From Euptelea pleiosperma (taxonomy: Eukaryota > Streptophyta > Magnoliopsida > Ranunculales > Eupteleaceae), in the NCBI GenBank assembly GCA_035048495.1, contig CM068545.1, forward strand, positions 18,125,702-18,189,701: DNA of 64,000 nucleotides, in the 5' to 3' direction. Positions 1-11,637 of this stretch are shown here, piece after piece. The notes under the pieces were generated by a model. That model did no database searches, was not told where the DNA came from, and saw only the letters and a list, made by a program, of their open reading frames with translations. The position numbers and the translations under genes are program-made. Position 1 is the first letter of the stretch. Every line of letters begins with the position of its first letter.

Positions 1-2150
1 AATTACTTTCGATCACTTAATTAAAAGGAACTGGTTCTCAAAATCATAATTAGTGTATAGGCACTTGCTACTACTAAGGTTTAGAACCATGACATTCAAA
101 TCACAATAATTTTGAAATGACTATGCATTGTTAAAATGATCCCTCGAAAATGTATATAAACATATACTGAAAATGGTAGTATGTTTACCTTTTTGTTAAA
201 ATAGTAATACTTTTATTATTTTGTGAAAATAGTTTTGCTTTCACCATTACAGAAAAAAGTAAGTAGAAAAGAAAGTACTAGACTAGGGGAATTTATTTAT
301 GAGAGAAAACCTTTTGTAGCTTGTTCGGCGTGAATACCTCAAAGACATAAAATCTTATTATATTAAAAAGATAATTACATGATAGGAAAGATGATTTGTA
401 TAGAATTACAATAAAAAAAACAAACTCTCTGACTCAAATAGAAACTCTGCTACTATAAAAATATATCTTTCCTAAAACCTCCTTCTAACAATAGAAGTTC
501 TTTGTAAATAAAACTCTTTGTAGCTATACTTTCCTAGCAAAGATTTAAAAAAAAAAAAAAAAAAGCAAGAGAATAACACTCAACTTCTCTTTCACTTGTA
601 CTCAATAGACCATAATCGAACAATCTAAAATTTTATTAAAAATTCTCCCCCTTTATCGTTGTTTTCTCTATAAACTCCATCTAAGATATAACAATTCTTA
701 GTCTTTTTCTTTTTCCTTGAATAATATCCACAGAGAGTAGTGATCATAACATCAAATAAATAAGACTGTGCATGACCGTAGAAGATATTCTCATCGATTT
801 GAAGCTTGTAGTTTCAAATTCTTAGGCCTTGTCGTTGTTGGATCCCTCTTGTCTTACCTCAGTTTCAGTGTTTTCCTTCATTCGCTACAATTATGCTTGA
901 TTGTACTATCAAAGTTTTCTGGAACATACTCTTAAATCAGTTGAGCCATTACCGTCTTCGTTCTTCGTGGGACTTGACTAGAGTACTCAAATGGCGAGGG
1001 AAGAATATGAGAAGTTTAGATGAACAAAGAAGAAGATCAATAACATAGAAATAGTTTAAGAATGAAGGTGATCAAGAATGAAGGTTTGTCCATTGGAACC
1101 AATATACATATTTCAAAATTTTATTAACTATAAAAAAATGGGCGTCTTTAATGAGATGATGCCACGATTTGCAACGAGTCCTTTCACTAACCAAGGGTAA
1201 TATGTAAAATGAAGTTAAATGTTAAGATAGGTCCTATGACGCCCACTAAAAAAGGGCTTGTTTTGAATAACATTTCAAAACCACAATAAAATGGTTCAAA
1301 AATTTCAATTACGCCCTAATGCGAGCAAAAAAAATATGGTCTTCGATAGACTATATATATGTCAGTCCTTAAGTTTTTTAAAACCTTGGTCATGTGACAC
1401 TCGTACCCCACTGTTGTAGTACTTTGCTCAGACCCTACCATGTATAGTACTTTTCCCACATGTATGACATTCAATAATATATATACATACACTAAAGCAA
1501 AGAAGTGAGCAACAATCTTCTCCCTCCTCCACATCATACTCACATGACACTCTCTACATGTAAAGTGCCACGTAAGCAACTAGGTATACGATCCTTAATT
1601 GGCATCCAAACAAAACGTCTTCTTTAAACTTTTCCTTATGCAAAACGTCATTTGACTTTTCCTACTCCAAAAATGTTTATTTAATTATTAACTCCTTAAT
1701 TCCTTCCTCCATTCCTAAATTCTACCCCAACGTCTCTTTCATTTCTAATAACTCCATACCTCAATAACTCCATTTCTAATAACATCTCTCCATCTCTCTT
1801 GCTTTCATTAAATAAATATTTGCAAAACGTCTCTTATCTTTTCCATACTCTCTGTGTACAAACAAGAGGTGGCGTTGTAGCAAGGGCGAGGGCGCGGATA
1901 TTTTGGGGTACGTTTCTTCTTCTTTTTCTTTGTCTCATGGCTTGCTGTGAAAGGTGGAGGTGAGTAGCATGAGCATTCATCCTCTCTTCTTTCTTATACT
2001 TTTTCCTTTTCTCTCTCCTTTTTTTCCCATCCCCTCTTCTTTTTTTTCTTCTTCTCATGGTTTAAACTTCTTAGATCTCTCATATTTGAAGAGTTCATGT
2101 TCTTTTCTGTTTTTTTATTTTTCTTTCCTTTTTTCCTAATTTTGTTGCAG
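1..2150. other. AT-rich intergenic stretch, no gene recognised
   Basis: No open frame here has recognisable similarity to a protein family. The stretch is AT-rich, with an 18-A run at 547-564 and a pyrimidine-rich tract at about 1975-2150 that resembles a plant intron ending in TTGTTGCAG just before the relic exon at 2151. I saw no tRNA, promoter or clear element boundary. Confidence 0.5.
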
Positions 2151-2479
2151 AGGAAGATGGAACAGTGGAGTTGCAGGAGATCACGAGATTACAAGATTGA
2201 GGAAACAAGAAGGATCGAGATCAAAAGTGGTCCAATTGGAATAAGCAACGGAGATGAGAAAGTACATATGAAAGCGTAGACGATGAGGAGGATGAAGACC
2301 AAGCGGCTCGGATGCTTCTGCCGTTTCTGGCATCATCATCATTGCTCTCTAATCACCACCACCACCGGAGAACTTTTCCTCCTGCGAAGGTGATTGGTGC
2401 AGCACCAATGTTGAAGGTCATTGATGAGATGATCGGTGTTTTGGTACCCAGAAAACTTGGTCAGTTTGAGAATAGATAG
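2151..2479 (+). pseudogene. Relic exon of a TIME FOR COFFEE (TIC)-like gene
   Basis: Read in one frame after an intron-like acceptor (TTGTTGCAG), the translation carries the signature of the N-terminal region of plant TIME FOR COFFEE, a large nuclear regulator of the circadian clock. In order it shows EDGTVELQEITRLQD, then an ESVDDEEDED acidic stretch, then RRTFPPAKVIGAAP, then VIDEMIGVLVPRK. Known TIC proteins have the same blocks in the same order, ending in a VPRKARSAST-type motif. Two in-frame stops interrupt the frame (after LQD and after NKQRR). Beyond VPRK a one-base loss appears to shift the frame, giving a stop at 2477. No first exon and no downstream exons were found. I infer a truncated pseudogene or captured exon. 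The family call is from remembered motifs and is fairly firm for this block. Confidence 0.7.
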
Positions 2480-2867
2480 ATTGATACATGGAAGAAGTAT
2501 TTTTTACTGGTATTTTGGAGGTTTTAATATGGTTTTCTTTAAGCTGTCTATTCAAGAAACGCATGATGAAAATGGCTCAATTCCTATGCTTAAGAATCAC
2601 TAAATTGGATGATTTTAATGTTTATTTATTTTGTGGGAAATGGGGACTATGTTTTTCGGGCTTAATGCTTAAGAATCACTAAACTGGGTGATTTTTCGTG
2701 AAGGTTTTTATAAACTCGAGTCTAAGAGGTGAAATGACGAAATGCCATTGTTCTATGTCAAAGTAACCTAGCACCTATAATGATATTGGTTGGTCACAGG
2801 TGTTGGTTGCTCATTTGTGTAGTGTTCTCTCTCAATATATCACTCTCCAAGGCATGTCTATGCATTG

Positions 2868-2940
2868 ATATCTCATGTTGGCGTCTTATGTTGATATCCC
2901 ATGTTGACGTCTCATGTCGATGCTTCATATCGACGAAAGT
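2868..2940. repeat. Short imperfect tandem repeat, about 17-bp unit
   Basis: Four or five degenerate copies of a unit like TCTCATGTTGACG follow each other. They create a spurious open frame on each strand. There is no sign of function. Confidence 0.5.
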
Positions 2941-3099
2941 TGTCGAGAAGCCTCCATGGGTCCTTGCAGATGTCGATGATGCGCCTTCACGGCTCCTTAC
3001 AATAATATCATTTTTTGTTGATAAGTCAAATGCATTCAAAGGGAGATCAAGAAGATCTCAAAAGAGAACAAGCTAGGACACAAAAAGCCTAACACAAGA

Positions 3100-3330
3100 A
3101 CCAAAAGATTACACTCTTAGGAGAACATGAAAGTTAAAGTCTATGCCCGAAAAGAAGATCCCCCTAGTCTCTGTAAAGATGCTTCCTCATCTAAAGAGAA
3201 GAGCTTGAATGGTAATGATGATCACCTCCGGAAGTGAGCTTCTTTGTCCTTGAATATCCTCTTATTTCTCTCCAGCCATATGCCACATAGAACTGCAAAA
3301 TGCAGCATCTTCCCCTTCAGGGATCCAACA
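3100..3330 (-). mobile_element. LINE retrotransposon remnant, 3' end of the ORF
   Basis: The minus-strand translation around 3226-3312 reads FAVLCGIWLERNKRIFKDK. This matches the zinc-binding region at the C-terminus of plant LINE reverse-transcriptase proteins (typical core: W.IWLERNKRIF). The frame ends soon after in stops and nothing else of the element is intact. It is a short dead fragment. Confidence 0.6.
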
Positions 3331-3771
3331 TAATGAGACCAACCTGCAGTCCCCACTATCTCCGGCGTAGCCGAACACATGCCTACCTGCGAAAGGAAGT
3401 AAGTCTAAACTTGATATGTGAAGTCACAATGTATAAGCAAGTGGTTAGTATTCTCCCTACCAGCTTTGAACATCACACAAAAATTCATCCAAATTCATCT
3501 CCTGGCCGTTAAATTTTCAATAGTGAGTAATTTGTTTAAGGAGGCTATTCTTACAGTGATATCATTCAACCTAAAGATAATGCCCTGTGGACTAATCTCT
3601 CAACATGAAATCTTATATTTGTTATGTCACTCAAATGGTGACTATGCATCATTACCCCACCTTTAGGTGTTTAACGTGATTCTCAATTTTTCATGTGGCA
3701 TCGACGTAAGTACATACATATCGAAGCATTTACATTTACTTTTGCCCTCTGAGTCTACTAACCAGATAGAT

Positions 3772-4062
3772 GTTGAGCCCACCCATTGATGGATATTCAC
3801 ACCAAAAATCACCTTGATTGGTAACCTCCGTCCATTAAATTTTAATACTTTTTAAGGCGTGATTCCAAGCTGTTTTTGGTATGAATGTCTACCAAGGGGT
3901 GGGCTAAACATCCAAGCGGCAGTGGGTACCGATGGCAGCGCGGGGTAACAACTTACCTTGTTACACCACCAGTGGTATATTTTGATTGGTGTTGCACTAA
4001 TATTTTATTGTAATTGATTTTGTAATATGGTAACCCGAGGTGTGCAACACCAATCAAAATGT
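3772..4062. repeat. Fold-back repeats upstream of the DUF455 gene
   Basis: There are two hairpin-type repeats. From 3772 to about 3915, arms with the words CACACCAAAAATCACC and TTTTTGGTATGAATG belong to the fold-back family common in this window. From about 3979 to 4060 a near-perfect hairpin has arms TTTTGATTGGTGTTGCAC and GTGCAACACCAATCAAAA around a 40-base loop. The second lies about 140 bases before the chosen start codon of the next gene, so it may fall in its promoter or leader. Confidence 0.55.
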
Positions 4063-4200
4063 GCGATCAGTTGGGCACCACATGGGCCCCGGACCATATG
4101 ATCACCACTACATCCCTCCGAGGCCACCCAAAACTAAAATTAATAATGAAAATAAAACAGAAGCCCAGGGAACGAAGAGGCGCCATGAGAATCTCATGAA

Positions 4201-7200
4201 ATGCCGCTTAAACTCATGCTCTCCGCGTCGCTACGATGCGCCTTGTGCTATAATTTCCCACCACGTTCCGTCAAGGCAAATGCCTTCTCTTCTTCTTCTT
4301 CTTCTTCCCTCCATTACCCACCATGGTCTGGTCTTCAGAGCTGGAGAGAAAGCCCACTCAATAACAACCGGAGATGGGGATCCAACGGTCCAGAACTACC
4401 ACCACCACCATCACCATCATCATCAGAAGCCCTGGACGATCCAACGGCGTCCGCTTCTTCTCTGGCTGAGCTTGGAACCTTAGTTCTCTCCACCAGCGAT
4501 CCTCTCGCTAAATCGAAGCTCTCCCATCTAGCTTACTCGCGATGGCGCCGTGAGAATCTCCCGCTCGGAGTTTCTAAACCGCCCGATCGCCCCGCTCGCC
4601 CGCCGAAACCCCACCTGGTTTGTTTTCTTATTCTTAAACCCTAAAGTTCCCTGGGTTCTCTGTATTTATTATCTTCAATTCAACTGAAAATGGTATATGG
4701 TCTTGTTTCTCCAATCTAAGTTCTAGCATGGGTGCAGTCGTAACCTGGTTGCGTTCTCAGTTTGCAAATTTCTTCACAAGCTCTGTAACTAAGTTATTAT
4801 GAATGGGTTTTCTTCTTTTTTAGCTGTTTTGACATTTAGATATGAAGAACCGATGATTTCATGATCTGGGTATTGCTCATTACGAGTTGTTGGTTTGGTG
4901 ATTCGGTAGCTTTGCGGGTTTCGTTAGTTAGGTTGGTAGCTAATTGGGGCTTTTTTCTTGGGAAATTCAGGTTTCCCCGAAGGAGATTCCAGCTCCAAAG
5001 AACTCGGGTTTGCCACTTAATGCTTATATGCTCCATAATCTTGCACATGTGGAGCTGAATGCTATTGATTTGGCATGGGATACAGTTGTGCGATTTTCTC
5101 CCTATTGTGAGATTCTTGGAGAGGGATTTTTTGCTGATTTCGCTCATGTTGCGGATGATGAGAGTCGGCATTTTAGTTGGTGTTCGCAGAGACTTGCTGA
5201 GCTGGGATTTAGGTAAATAGGAAAGTTCATTTGGATTTTATATACTGATTTGTATTGGATTTTCTAATTAGAGAAATAAATTCTGCAAAGCCTATATTGG
5301 TTCTTGTTAGTTAACCTGATTTTCTGTTTTCATTATATATCAATAGTTATGGTGATATGCCTGCTCATAATTTTCTTTGGAGGGAGTGTGAGAAATCATC
5401 AGGGGATGTCGCTGCCCGTCTAGCAGTTATTCCGCTAGTTCAGGTAATCTTCCTGCTTTGGGAGCAGATTTCACTTTTAAAACTTGGAACTCAGTTATAA
5501 TTTTAGAGAGGTTTCATCTCAGAGCTGCATCTCCTCCCCCATTTTTTTTTCTGTTTTTTATTTTAAGGATTTGGACAATTGAAATTGTTGAATGGAGTCT
5601 GCAATAAAACCATGCATGGTATGAAAAGTTGGCTTCTATATAGTGTTTTTGAGGCTTGGGAGTATCTTCTATTGTGGAGCATCTTAATAAATTATGAATT
5701 ATGTATTCGAACATTATCTTAGATTTTGTGTATTCGATTCACAAGACTGTAGCATCTGAAACTTTAAAGTTTAAAGGCATCAATTGCCTTTTCTGCATGA
5801 CCACTCTAAGAACACAACAATTCTGGACTAATTGGTAAATACATATGAGGCAATACACTCTTCTAAGGAAGCAATATCCTATTCTGCATGATCACTCTAA
5901 GAAGACGGCAATTCTAGACTAATTGGGAAGGCAATCAATTTTAAAATTTCTCTTTCTCGTCCAATCTTATGGAGGAATCAATAATTCCAGTCAGTTCTTT
6001 GTTGTTTCATCACATTCTTCCCCTCCGATGATATAATTTCCATGACACTTGCCAAAAAAAAAAGATGCAGTTAACATTACATTCTGCCAGCTATTGTTGT
6101 TCTATAAAGCTCTTAGTTGCATGAAGTCTGAGCACAGAAGCAGTTGGTCTAAAAAAAAAAGCAAACAAGTCTGAAGAGAGAGAGAGAGAGAAAGGGAGAT
6201 AACATAAGACTGTTAATGAATAGATTTTTAACAGAATCGATTACCAAGCACAGCCATGAAAAGCGACAACTAACATAAAACTGGTTGCATTAAGGGTGGA
6301 TTTGATGGAGTCATGTAGCTTCTTTCCGTAAGCGCTGCCTCTAGTATGTGACAACTAATGTTAAGAGCCCCCATTTGCAATCTCTCTAAGTCTTACCATT
6401 TATTTTTAACTTCCCAGACCTTTCTGTGGTTTGCCTTTCCCTTTTATGAGCTTGCCATTTTCTTCCATGACTAGTATATCTCCTTAGTCTATTGATTGTT
6501 GCATCCCAGGTTCCCTTGCTTCCCTAACTACGGATCAACTCGATCAAACCCAATACTTATAAAGTACTGTGGCACAAACTTTTATTCTCTAATGCTATAT
6601 TTGTTTTGCTGATCGCTCTTCTACTAGGGTATATGTTCCATTTTCTTTTACATAACTTTGGGTTTTCCATTCTATATAGAACCACTAGTATTAATATCTT
6701 GGTTGCAACTTAATGTTCTGCAATTCAGGCCATTTTCGGTATGCTTTCTGAGCCATTTTCGGTATGCTTTCTGAGCCACACACCCAAGAACTTGGTAACA
6801 CCTGTTCACTTTCCTGCCAGCTTGTGAAGCAAATTTCAGATTATCCACCATTTCTTGGTGTTGCTCCTGTTTTTAAATTGCATGGCTACTTTGTAGCACT
6901 CACTCATAGTTCCATTGTGGAATCAACTTTTTACTAACTAAATTATTTTCCATTTCATGAAGAAGGTAAAAGTAAAGAATCCATTCAGATCTAGGGTGAC
7001 AGTTGACTTGAATCCACTCAATTCCTTATGAGCTGCTTGATTCCCAATGCACTTGAATAACTCGTGTTTAGTATATTTATGTTTTTGTTTTTATTTATTT
7101 GTCATCTTTCACAGGAGGCTAGAGGGCTTGATGCTGGGCCCCGGCTAGTGCAAAAGTTGATTGGCTTCGGAGATCTTAGGACATCAAACATCGTGGCTAG

Positions 7201-7964
7201 GATTGCTGATGAGGAAGTTGCACATGTAGCAGTTGGTGTGTTCTGGTTTGTCTCTGTCTGCCAGAAAATGGGTCATGTACCTTGCACCACTTTTAAAGGT
7301 TAAAATAACCTCTTACTTGACATGTCAATCCTCTATGTTATACAAACTTAATAGAATGTGTTTTAGTTAAGCAAGGAAGCCTGAAGTGTTAGTGATGCCA
7401 ATTTTTGCCACATGGCATTCTCTTCGGGCCAACAGACTCCATGAATTTTTGGTCCTTAGTTGCAGGAAACTCCTATATAGGCTGACGCTCCCACTTGAGA
7501 ACCGTCACCTCATGTTTCCTCTTGTTATATTATTAATATTGATTGTTTGCACAATTTTGCTCTAGATTTGTTAAAGGAGTATGGCGTGGAGCTGAAGGGA
7601 CCCTTCAATTATTCAGCTCGGGATGAAGCTGGAATCCCACGTGACTGGTGAGAAAATTTAGTAATTCGATTGAATGTTTGAAATTAGTGTGCATGGAGGA
7701 CAACAGGTTTTTCTGAGTTCTATATCCCATCTCTTATCTAGGTATGACCAATCTACCATGGATAAACCGGCTAAGAATGAGCAGCTTTCAGAGGTAAGTG
7801 CTACAGGAAATTTTAATTTCCTACAAAAACATATTTGTTCTCACTTGTTGAATTTCGTTTCTCAGAGCAGTTTGTAACCTTCATTGTGACAGGTCCATGA
7901 GAGGCTTGGTTACATCATCTCTATGGAAAAAGAGAACTCATCTTTGAATAGTCACCCACAATGA
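4201..7964 (+). CDS. DUF455 family ferritin-like protein
   Basis: Seven exons: 4201-4617, 4971-5212, 5347-5443, 7115-7298, 7566-7647, 7742-7793, 7893-7964. They join in frame to 1146 nt (381 aa), all with GT-AG introns. The protein is the plant form of the DUF455 (HI_0077-like) family, a ferritin-like helical bundle of unknown biochemical role. Visible family blocks are NSGLPLNAYMLHNLAHVEL (from about residue 150), ADDESRH (201-206) and ADEEVAH (283-289). The ExxH pairs E203/H206 and E286/H289 are the expected metal ligands of the fold. A YSARDEAGIPRDWY block follows near the end. Residues 1 to about 60 are rich in serine and basic residues and may be an organelle-targeting sequence (inference). 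The ATG at 4201 is the first in this frame that gives the leader; a later ATG (residue 6) is possible. Intron 3 (1.67 kb) holds only simple repeats. A telo-box-like AAACCCTAA lies in intron 1 at 4635-4643. Confidence 0.93.
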
Positions 7965-8178
7965 GTTTCGAGTTATCTTTAGTCCAACGATCTGTGCCAT
8001 CCGCAATGAGTAATCTGAATCATCTCTGTGGTTGCATGCTTCATGTTCTACTCCGGCACAAGGAATTAATTCTCGATCATGTACGACTGCCAACACCAGA
8101 ACCAATATGACTCAGCACTCTGTTGAATTGCTCCCATAAGCCACTTAGTGCCCCCAGAAATCAACGCTACATAGCAGA

Positions 8179-8238
8179 GTAATATCTAATTTGGCCGAAA
8201 GTTGTAGAGTAATATCTAATGTGGCCGAAAGTTGCAGT
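8179..8238. repeat. Tandem duplication of about 30 bp in the 3' flank of the DUF455 gene
   Basis: Two adjacent copies contain AGAGTAATATCTAAT followed by TGGCCGAAAGTTG. The position, about 220 bases after the stop codon, suggests it lies in the 3' UTR or just beyond. Confidence 0.6.
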
Positions 8239-8496
8239 CTTTGTAGGGGATACTGAATAGTTGGGCATAAATTTGTATCTTTGTTTCCTTTCAAGAGCCT
8301 ATTTGATATGAATGTGCTGGGGACGGGTAGCAAAAGTGTGAACGAGTGCTTTATGCATGCCCTGGTTTGTTGCTACATTGCACAAGTTTTGGGTCCATTG
8401 ACCACATGAATTTTTGGCCCACTCCTTGGTGATTGGTGTCTGAATACTGCCTGTTTTGAGTATATAGAGCCAATGGTCGACAAGCATTGGAACTAG

Positions 8497-8689
8497 GGGT
8501 CAGGCTCAGGGGACCCCCTTTTTTCTGACTCCTCTTGGTGTTTGTGTGCTCGGCTGTGGATTTTAAGAATCCAACGGAGGTGGCATCACTTTTTTCACTT
8601 TTGGCGGCACTGACAACCACTTTTGGATTCGGCCGAGCGCTTGAACACCCAGAGGGGTCAGAGAAAAGGGGGTCCTTGGAGCCTGAGCC
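8497..8689. mobile_element. Mutator-like MITE with exact 9-bp target duplication
   Basis: A 193-bp fold-back element. The left terminus GGGTCAGGCTCAGGGGACCC is mirrored at the right by GGGTCCTTGGAGCCTGAGCC. The arms continue inward through CCCTTTT..TCTGAC and a GCTCGGC block. The 9-bp sequence TGGAACTAG flanks it exactly at 8488-8496 and 8690-8698. A 9-bp duplication with terminal inverted repeats fits the Mutator superfamily. There is no coding capacity. Confidence 0.8.
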
Positions 8690-8880
8690 TGGAACTAGAC
8701 CCACAGAATAGCAATCCCGCAAGAGCTATTCATTGTTCGGTTTTCATGTGAGTGTGAGCTGTATTATAGTAAGGTTGTGTACCTTAGGTCCAAGGTTTAG
8801 AAAATGACCATTGTAACATCGAAATTGTTATCTGAAGTTACTGTTATGAACTCTATAATGGACATTACAACAGGTCAAAC

Positions 8881-9234
8881 CATGGTTTAAAATAATGCCG
8901 TTTTAACGGTTTGAATGGCCGTTAAAATGGTAACGCCCCAATCCTGTTATGTTAAGAACCGTTCTGACGCTTAGAAAATAGCGGCCGTTTTTTCCTCTCT
9001 CGTTTTAACGTTTATTTTCTGAAAAAGTTGTGGAAAAAGACGGCTGTTATTTCCGTTAATTTTAATTTTTTTTTTTTTCAAATCTTGAATTGCAGGGCCT
9101 TTTTTTCCCATTAAATTCTGTTAAATTCCAGTTTTTCCCATTTTTTCCCATCCGTTCCAATTAATTTTAATGGCCGTTTTAACGGTAACAACCCCAGTCT
9201 ATTATACAACTAAAACGGCCTCTTTTAAACCTTG
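8881..9234. mobile_element. hAT-type MITE with exact 8-bp target duplication
   Basis: A 354-bp element starting CATGGTTTAAAATAATGCC and ending GGCCTCTTTTAAACCTTG, so the termini are inverted repeats of the CA(A/T)GGTTTAAAA type. The 8-bp GGTCAAAC flanks it exactly (8873-8880 and 9235-9242), as expected for the hAT superfamily. The interior repeats GTTTTAACGG/CCGTTAAAA motifs. It is non-coding. A sibling is at 30005-30274. Confidence 0.85.
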
Positions 9235-9333
9235 GGTCAAACTACTGTAAATTTTCTTAGCTCATTTGTCAACTTAAATAATGGATAAATGAGTGGCCAT
9301 TATATATTAAATACGTTATAATGTTTTTTAGCG

Positions 9334-9930
9334 TAATGGAGTTGGAGCATTACCGTTATAACAGCGTTATAAACACTGTTTTAAACAATGCCTAAGTCAA
9401 CTTTTTAGGACTATAGGTCTCGAGGGAGTTGTTAATCCTTTTCAAATCAGGGACTAGTTTCTCTAGCTTGTTTTGGGTCTTATCACCGAATTTAAGGGTG
9501 TGTTTGATTGTGTGTTTGATTGCCAAGTGCGAAGATTACATTTTTCTTGGGAAAACACGACTGTCCCTTGTTAGATAGCCATTTTAAATCTGTATAATTT
9601 TCCCTACGAAGACATTTAAATTTGGATAATTTTCCCTACTAAGCTCGGAATTTATTTCCCATCCAGTTAGGTGAGAAATCATTTCCACTTGAAAATGCGC
9701 CTTTGTTTCCTCACATGATTGAAATATGTGTTCTCAGTTGCAACCAATCAGCCTTTCTGGGATCAAATGATTATGATCACCTTATGCTTGCCAGCAGTCC
9801 TTTGTATGACATCTTGACCAAGGTTTTAAATGACCCGTTACGACGTTATAAAGGTCTTATAACGTTACTGTTTGACCGTTATAATGTTGTCATCAGTCAC
9901 GTCCTATTTAAAAACGGTTACAATGTGGGG
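9334..9930. repeat. Degenerate MITE fragments
   Basis: At 9334-9395 and 9812-9930 the words ACCGTTATAACAGCGTTATAA, AAGGTTTTAAATGACCCGTT and GTTATAACG recall the hAT-type CAAGGTTTAAAA family but without matching ends. At about 9494-9705 a segment beginning AAGGGTGTGTTTGATTG and ending GAAAATGCGCCTTTG is an inverted, diverged copy of the segment at about 62336-62527. No target duplication was recognised. Confidence 0.5.
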
Positions 9931-10259
9931 TTCCTGTTCATTTTGATTGAATTCTTGAATGATGAGGTTGTTCCACTGTAGTTTGGCTACCGTTATCTTT
10001 TAAGGTAGGTAACGCAATTTCACGTCTGGGAGTCCACTGCACCTATGAAGCGCGCGCTTTGGCTACCGTTTATCTTCGGTCAAGATCCATGATCTGCCAA
10101 ACGCACCCCCTTAGACAACTATGCTTTATAGAGTGGGGTTTTCTTTACACATGGCACACTGCAGACCATCCATCTGACAGCCACCTCTCTTGACTGGCGT
10201 TGTCCATGTCATGGCATTACTCTATTACTTGTCCACTACAAATTGCAGCCATTGGATTT

Positions 10260-10590
10260 TAAAATAAACATGACAAACAGAACATACTTCTTTTTGCTGA
10301 CCCATGAATGTGTGGCCCGCCCTTTGGTGAACCCTACACACCAAAAATCAGCCTGAGTAGCTGCTGGATTTGAGCTTTTATTCATTGACAGATCTATAGA
10401 TGACTCCCAACACAAAGCCCCGTGACAAAATAAAATTTCAAATCAAACTGATAGAAATCATCAATCAGGCCGATTTTTGGTGTGTAGGTCTACTAAGGGT
10501 TGGGGCAAACATTCTTGGGTCAGTGGGCCCGAAAAAATGTACCCACAGAATTTTTGAGGGGCCCTGTGAAGCTTTTATATAGGACCTGGT
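10260..10590. repeat. Fold-back element of the CCAAAAATCAG family
   Basis: The left arm contains ACACACCAAAAATCAGCCTGA and the right arm contains CAGGCCGATTTTTGGTGTGT. Outer partners are GGCCCGCCCTTTGGTG and AGGGTTGGGGCAAACATTC. There is no coding content and the ends were not fixed. Confidence 0.6.
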
Positions 10591-10804
10591 TCTGCTTACC
10601 AAAAACAACAAAAAGATAGGACCTGCTTCTATACATGCTTACTCTGGCTAAATGAATGGAATTGGATCCCTATAGACTAACCACCTTGTGGGCTGTCATC
10701 AGATAAGCATTTTACTTGATCAGATCCTATCTGGAGCCTATTGGATAGCTAACATTAGTTCCCGAACTCATCTGGACCCAACTCAAATATAATATATAAA
10801 AGAA

Positions 10805-11000
10805 GGGTCAGGCTCAGGAGCCCCCTTCCATGGAGAAAATTTTGAACCAGCGAAGCATGGCCAATCACATGACGCCACAACCTGCTTTTTAAAAAGCATT
10901 TTTTTGGGTTTGTCAGAAGCAACAGCTAGTTGTGGCGCCATGTGATTGGCCAACAGCTTCGCTGCTTCTAAAATTTTCTCATCTTTCTGACCCAGCTTGG
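10805..11000. repeat. Long-stem fold-back repeat
   Basis: The arm at about 10834-10880 (GAAAATTTTGAACCAGCGAAGC followed by GGCCAATCACATGACGCC) pairs with the arm at about 10930-10981 (GGCGCCATGTGATTGGCC followed by GCTTCGCTGCTTCTAAAATTTTC). The left edge, GGGTCAGGCTCAGG, equals the terminus of the MITE at 8497, so this is probably a relative with a decayed right end. Confidence 0.65.
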
Positions 11001-11045
11001 GAGTCGTGTTCTCGGACCGGGAATCCACGAATCCATGGGATTAAA

Positions 11046-11370
11046 ACTTTGATGACAGAGCCCTGTCATCAAGGCCGATTACAGGGCACAATATGAGGAC
11101 TCTACAGTATAGATGTTTGGCCAATCATTAGGTGGACCGACAAACCAAAAATCAACTGGATTAGTGATTTTTAGGCGTTGGATTGGAATTGTTTTCATTG
11201 TTGATTTTAACCGTGGGAAATTTGAGCATTATTGACCATTATTTGAGGTACAAAGATCCAAAGGTTTGAAATCACAAATCAAGTTGCTTTTTTGTTTTTA
11301 GGTCCATATAGGGATTGGAAAAACATCCAATCCTGTCATCGGCCTTGATGACAGGCCGTGTCATCAAAGT
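11046..11370. mobile_element. Fold-back MITE with ACTTTGATGACA termini
   Basis: Left end ACTTTGATGACAGAGCCCTG; right end ACAGGCCGTGTCATCAAAGT, its near inverted copy. The interior carries the common fold-back arms (CAAACCAAAAATCAACTGG and TTGAAATCACAAATCAAG) and the core GAGCATTATTGACCATTATT. No clear target duplication and no coding capacity. Confidence 0.65.
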
Positions 11371-11637
11371 CTTACTCAGTGGTCGATAGTGATGCCAGCT
11401 CAGCACTATTAACCACGTTGACTTCTCGTAATCCACGGCCCAGAACACGACTCCGAGAGGGTTGAGAAAGGGGCCCATAAGTTGAAGTTGAACCCTATTT
11501 TAGGAACGGATCTTGGGCTTATCGGATCGGCAACGATATATCTCGGAACGATCCAATAAGAAAAAACTAGGTTCCACCGTTCCAGACCCAATTTTTTGGA
11601 TTCGGGTCAATAATCAGCAGCTGCCAGGTGAAGAAAG

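Noticed and set aside
4040..4483. 147-aa open frame with an eight-histidine run
   Set aside because: It overlaps exon 1 of the DUF455 gene in another frame. The histidines come from CAC/CAT triplets read out of frame in the serine/proline-coding stretch.
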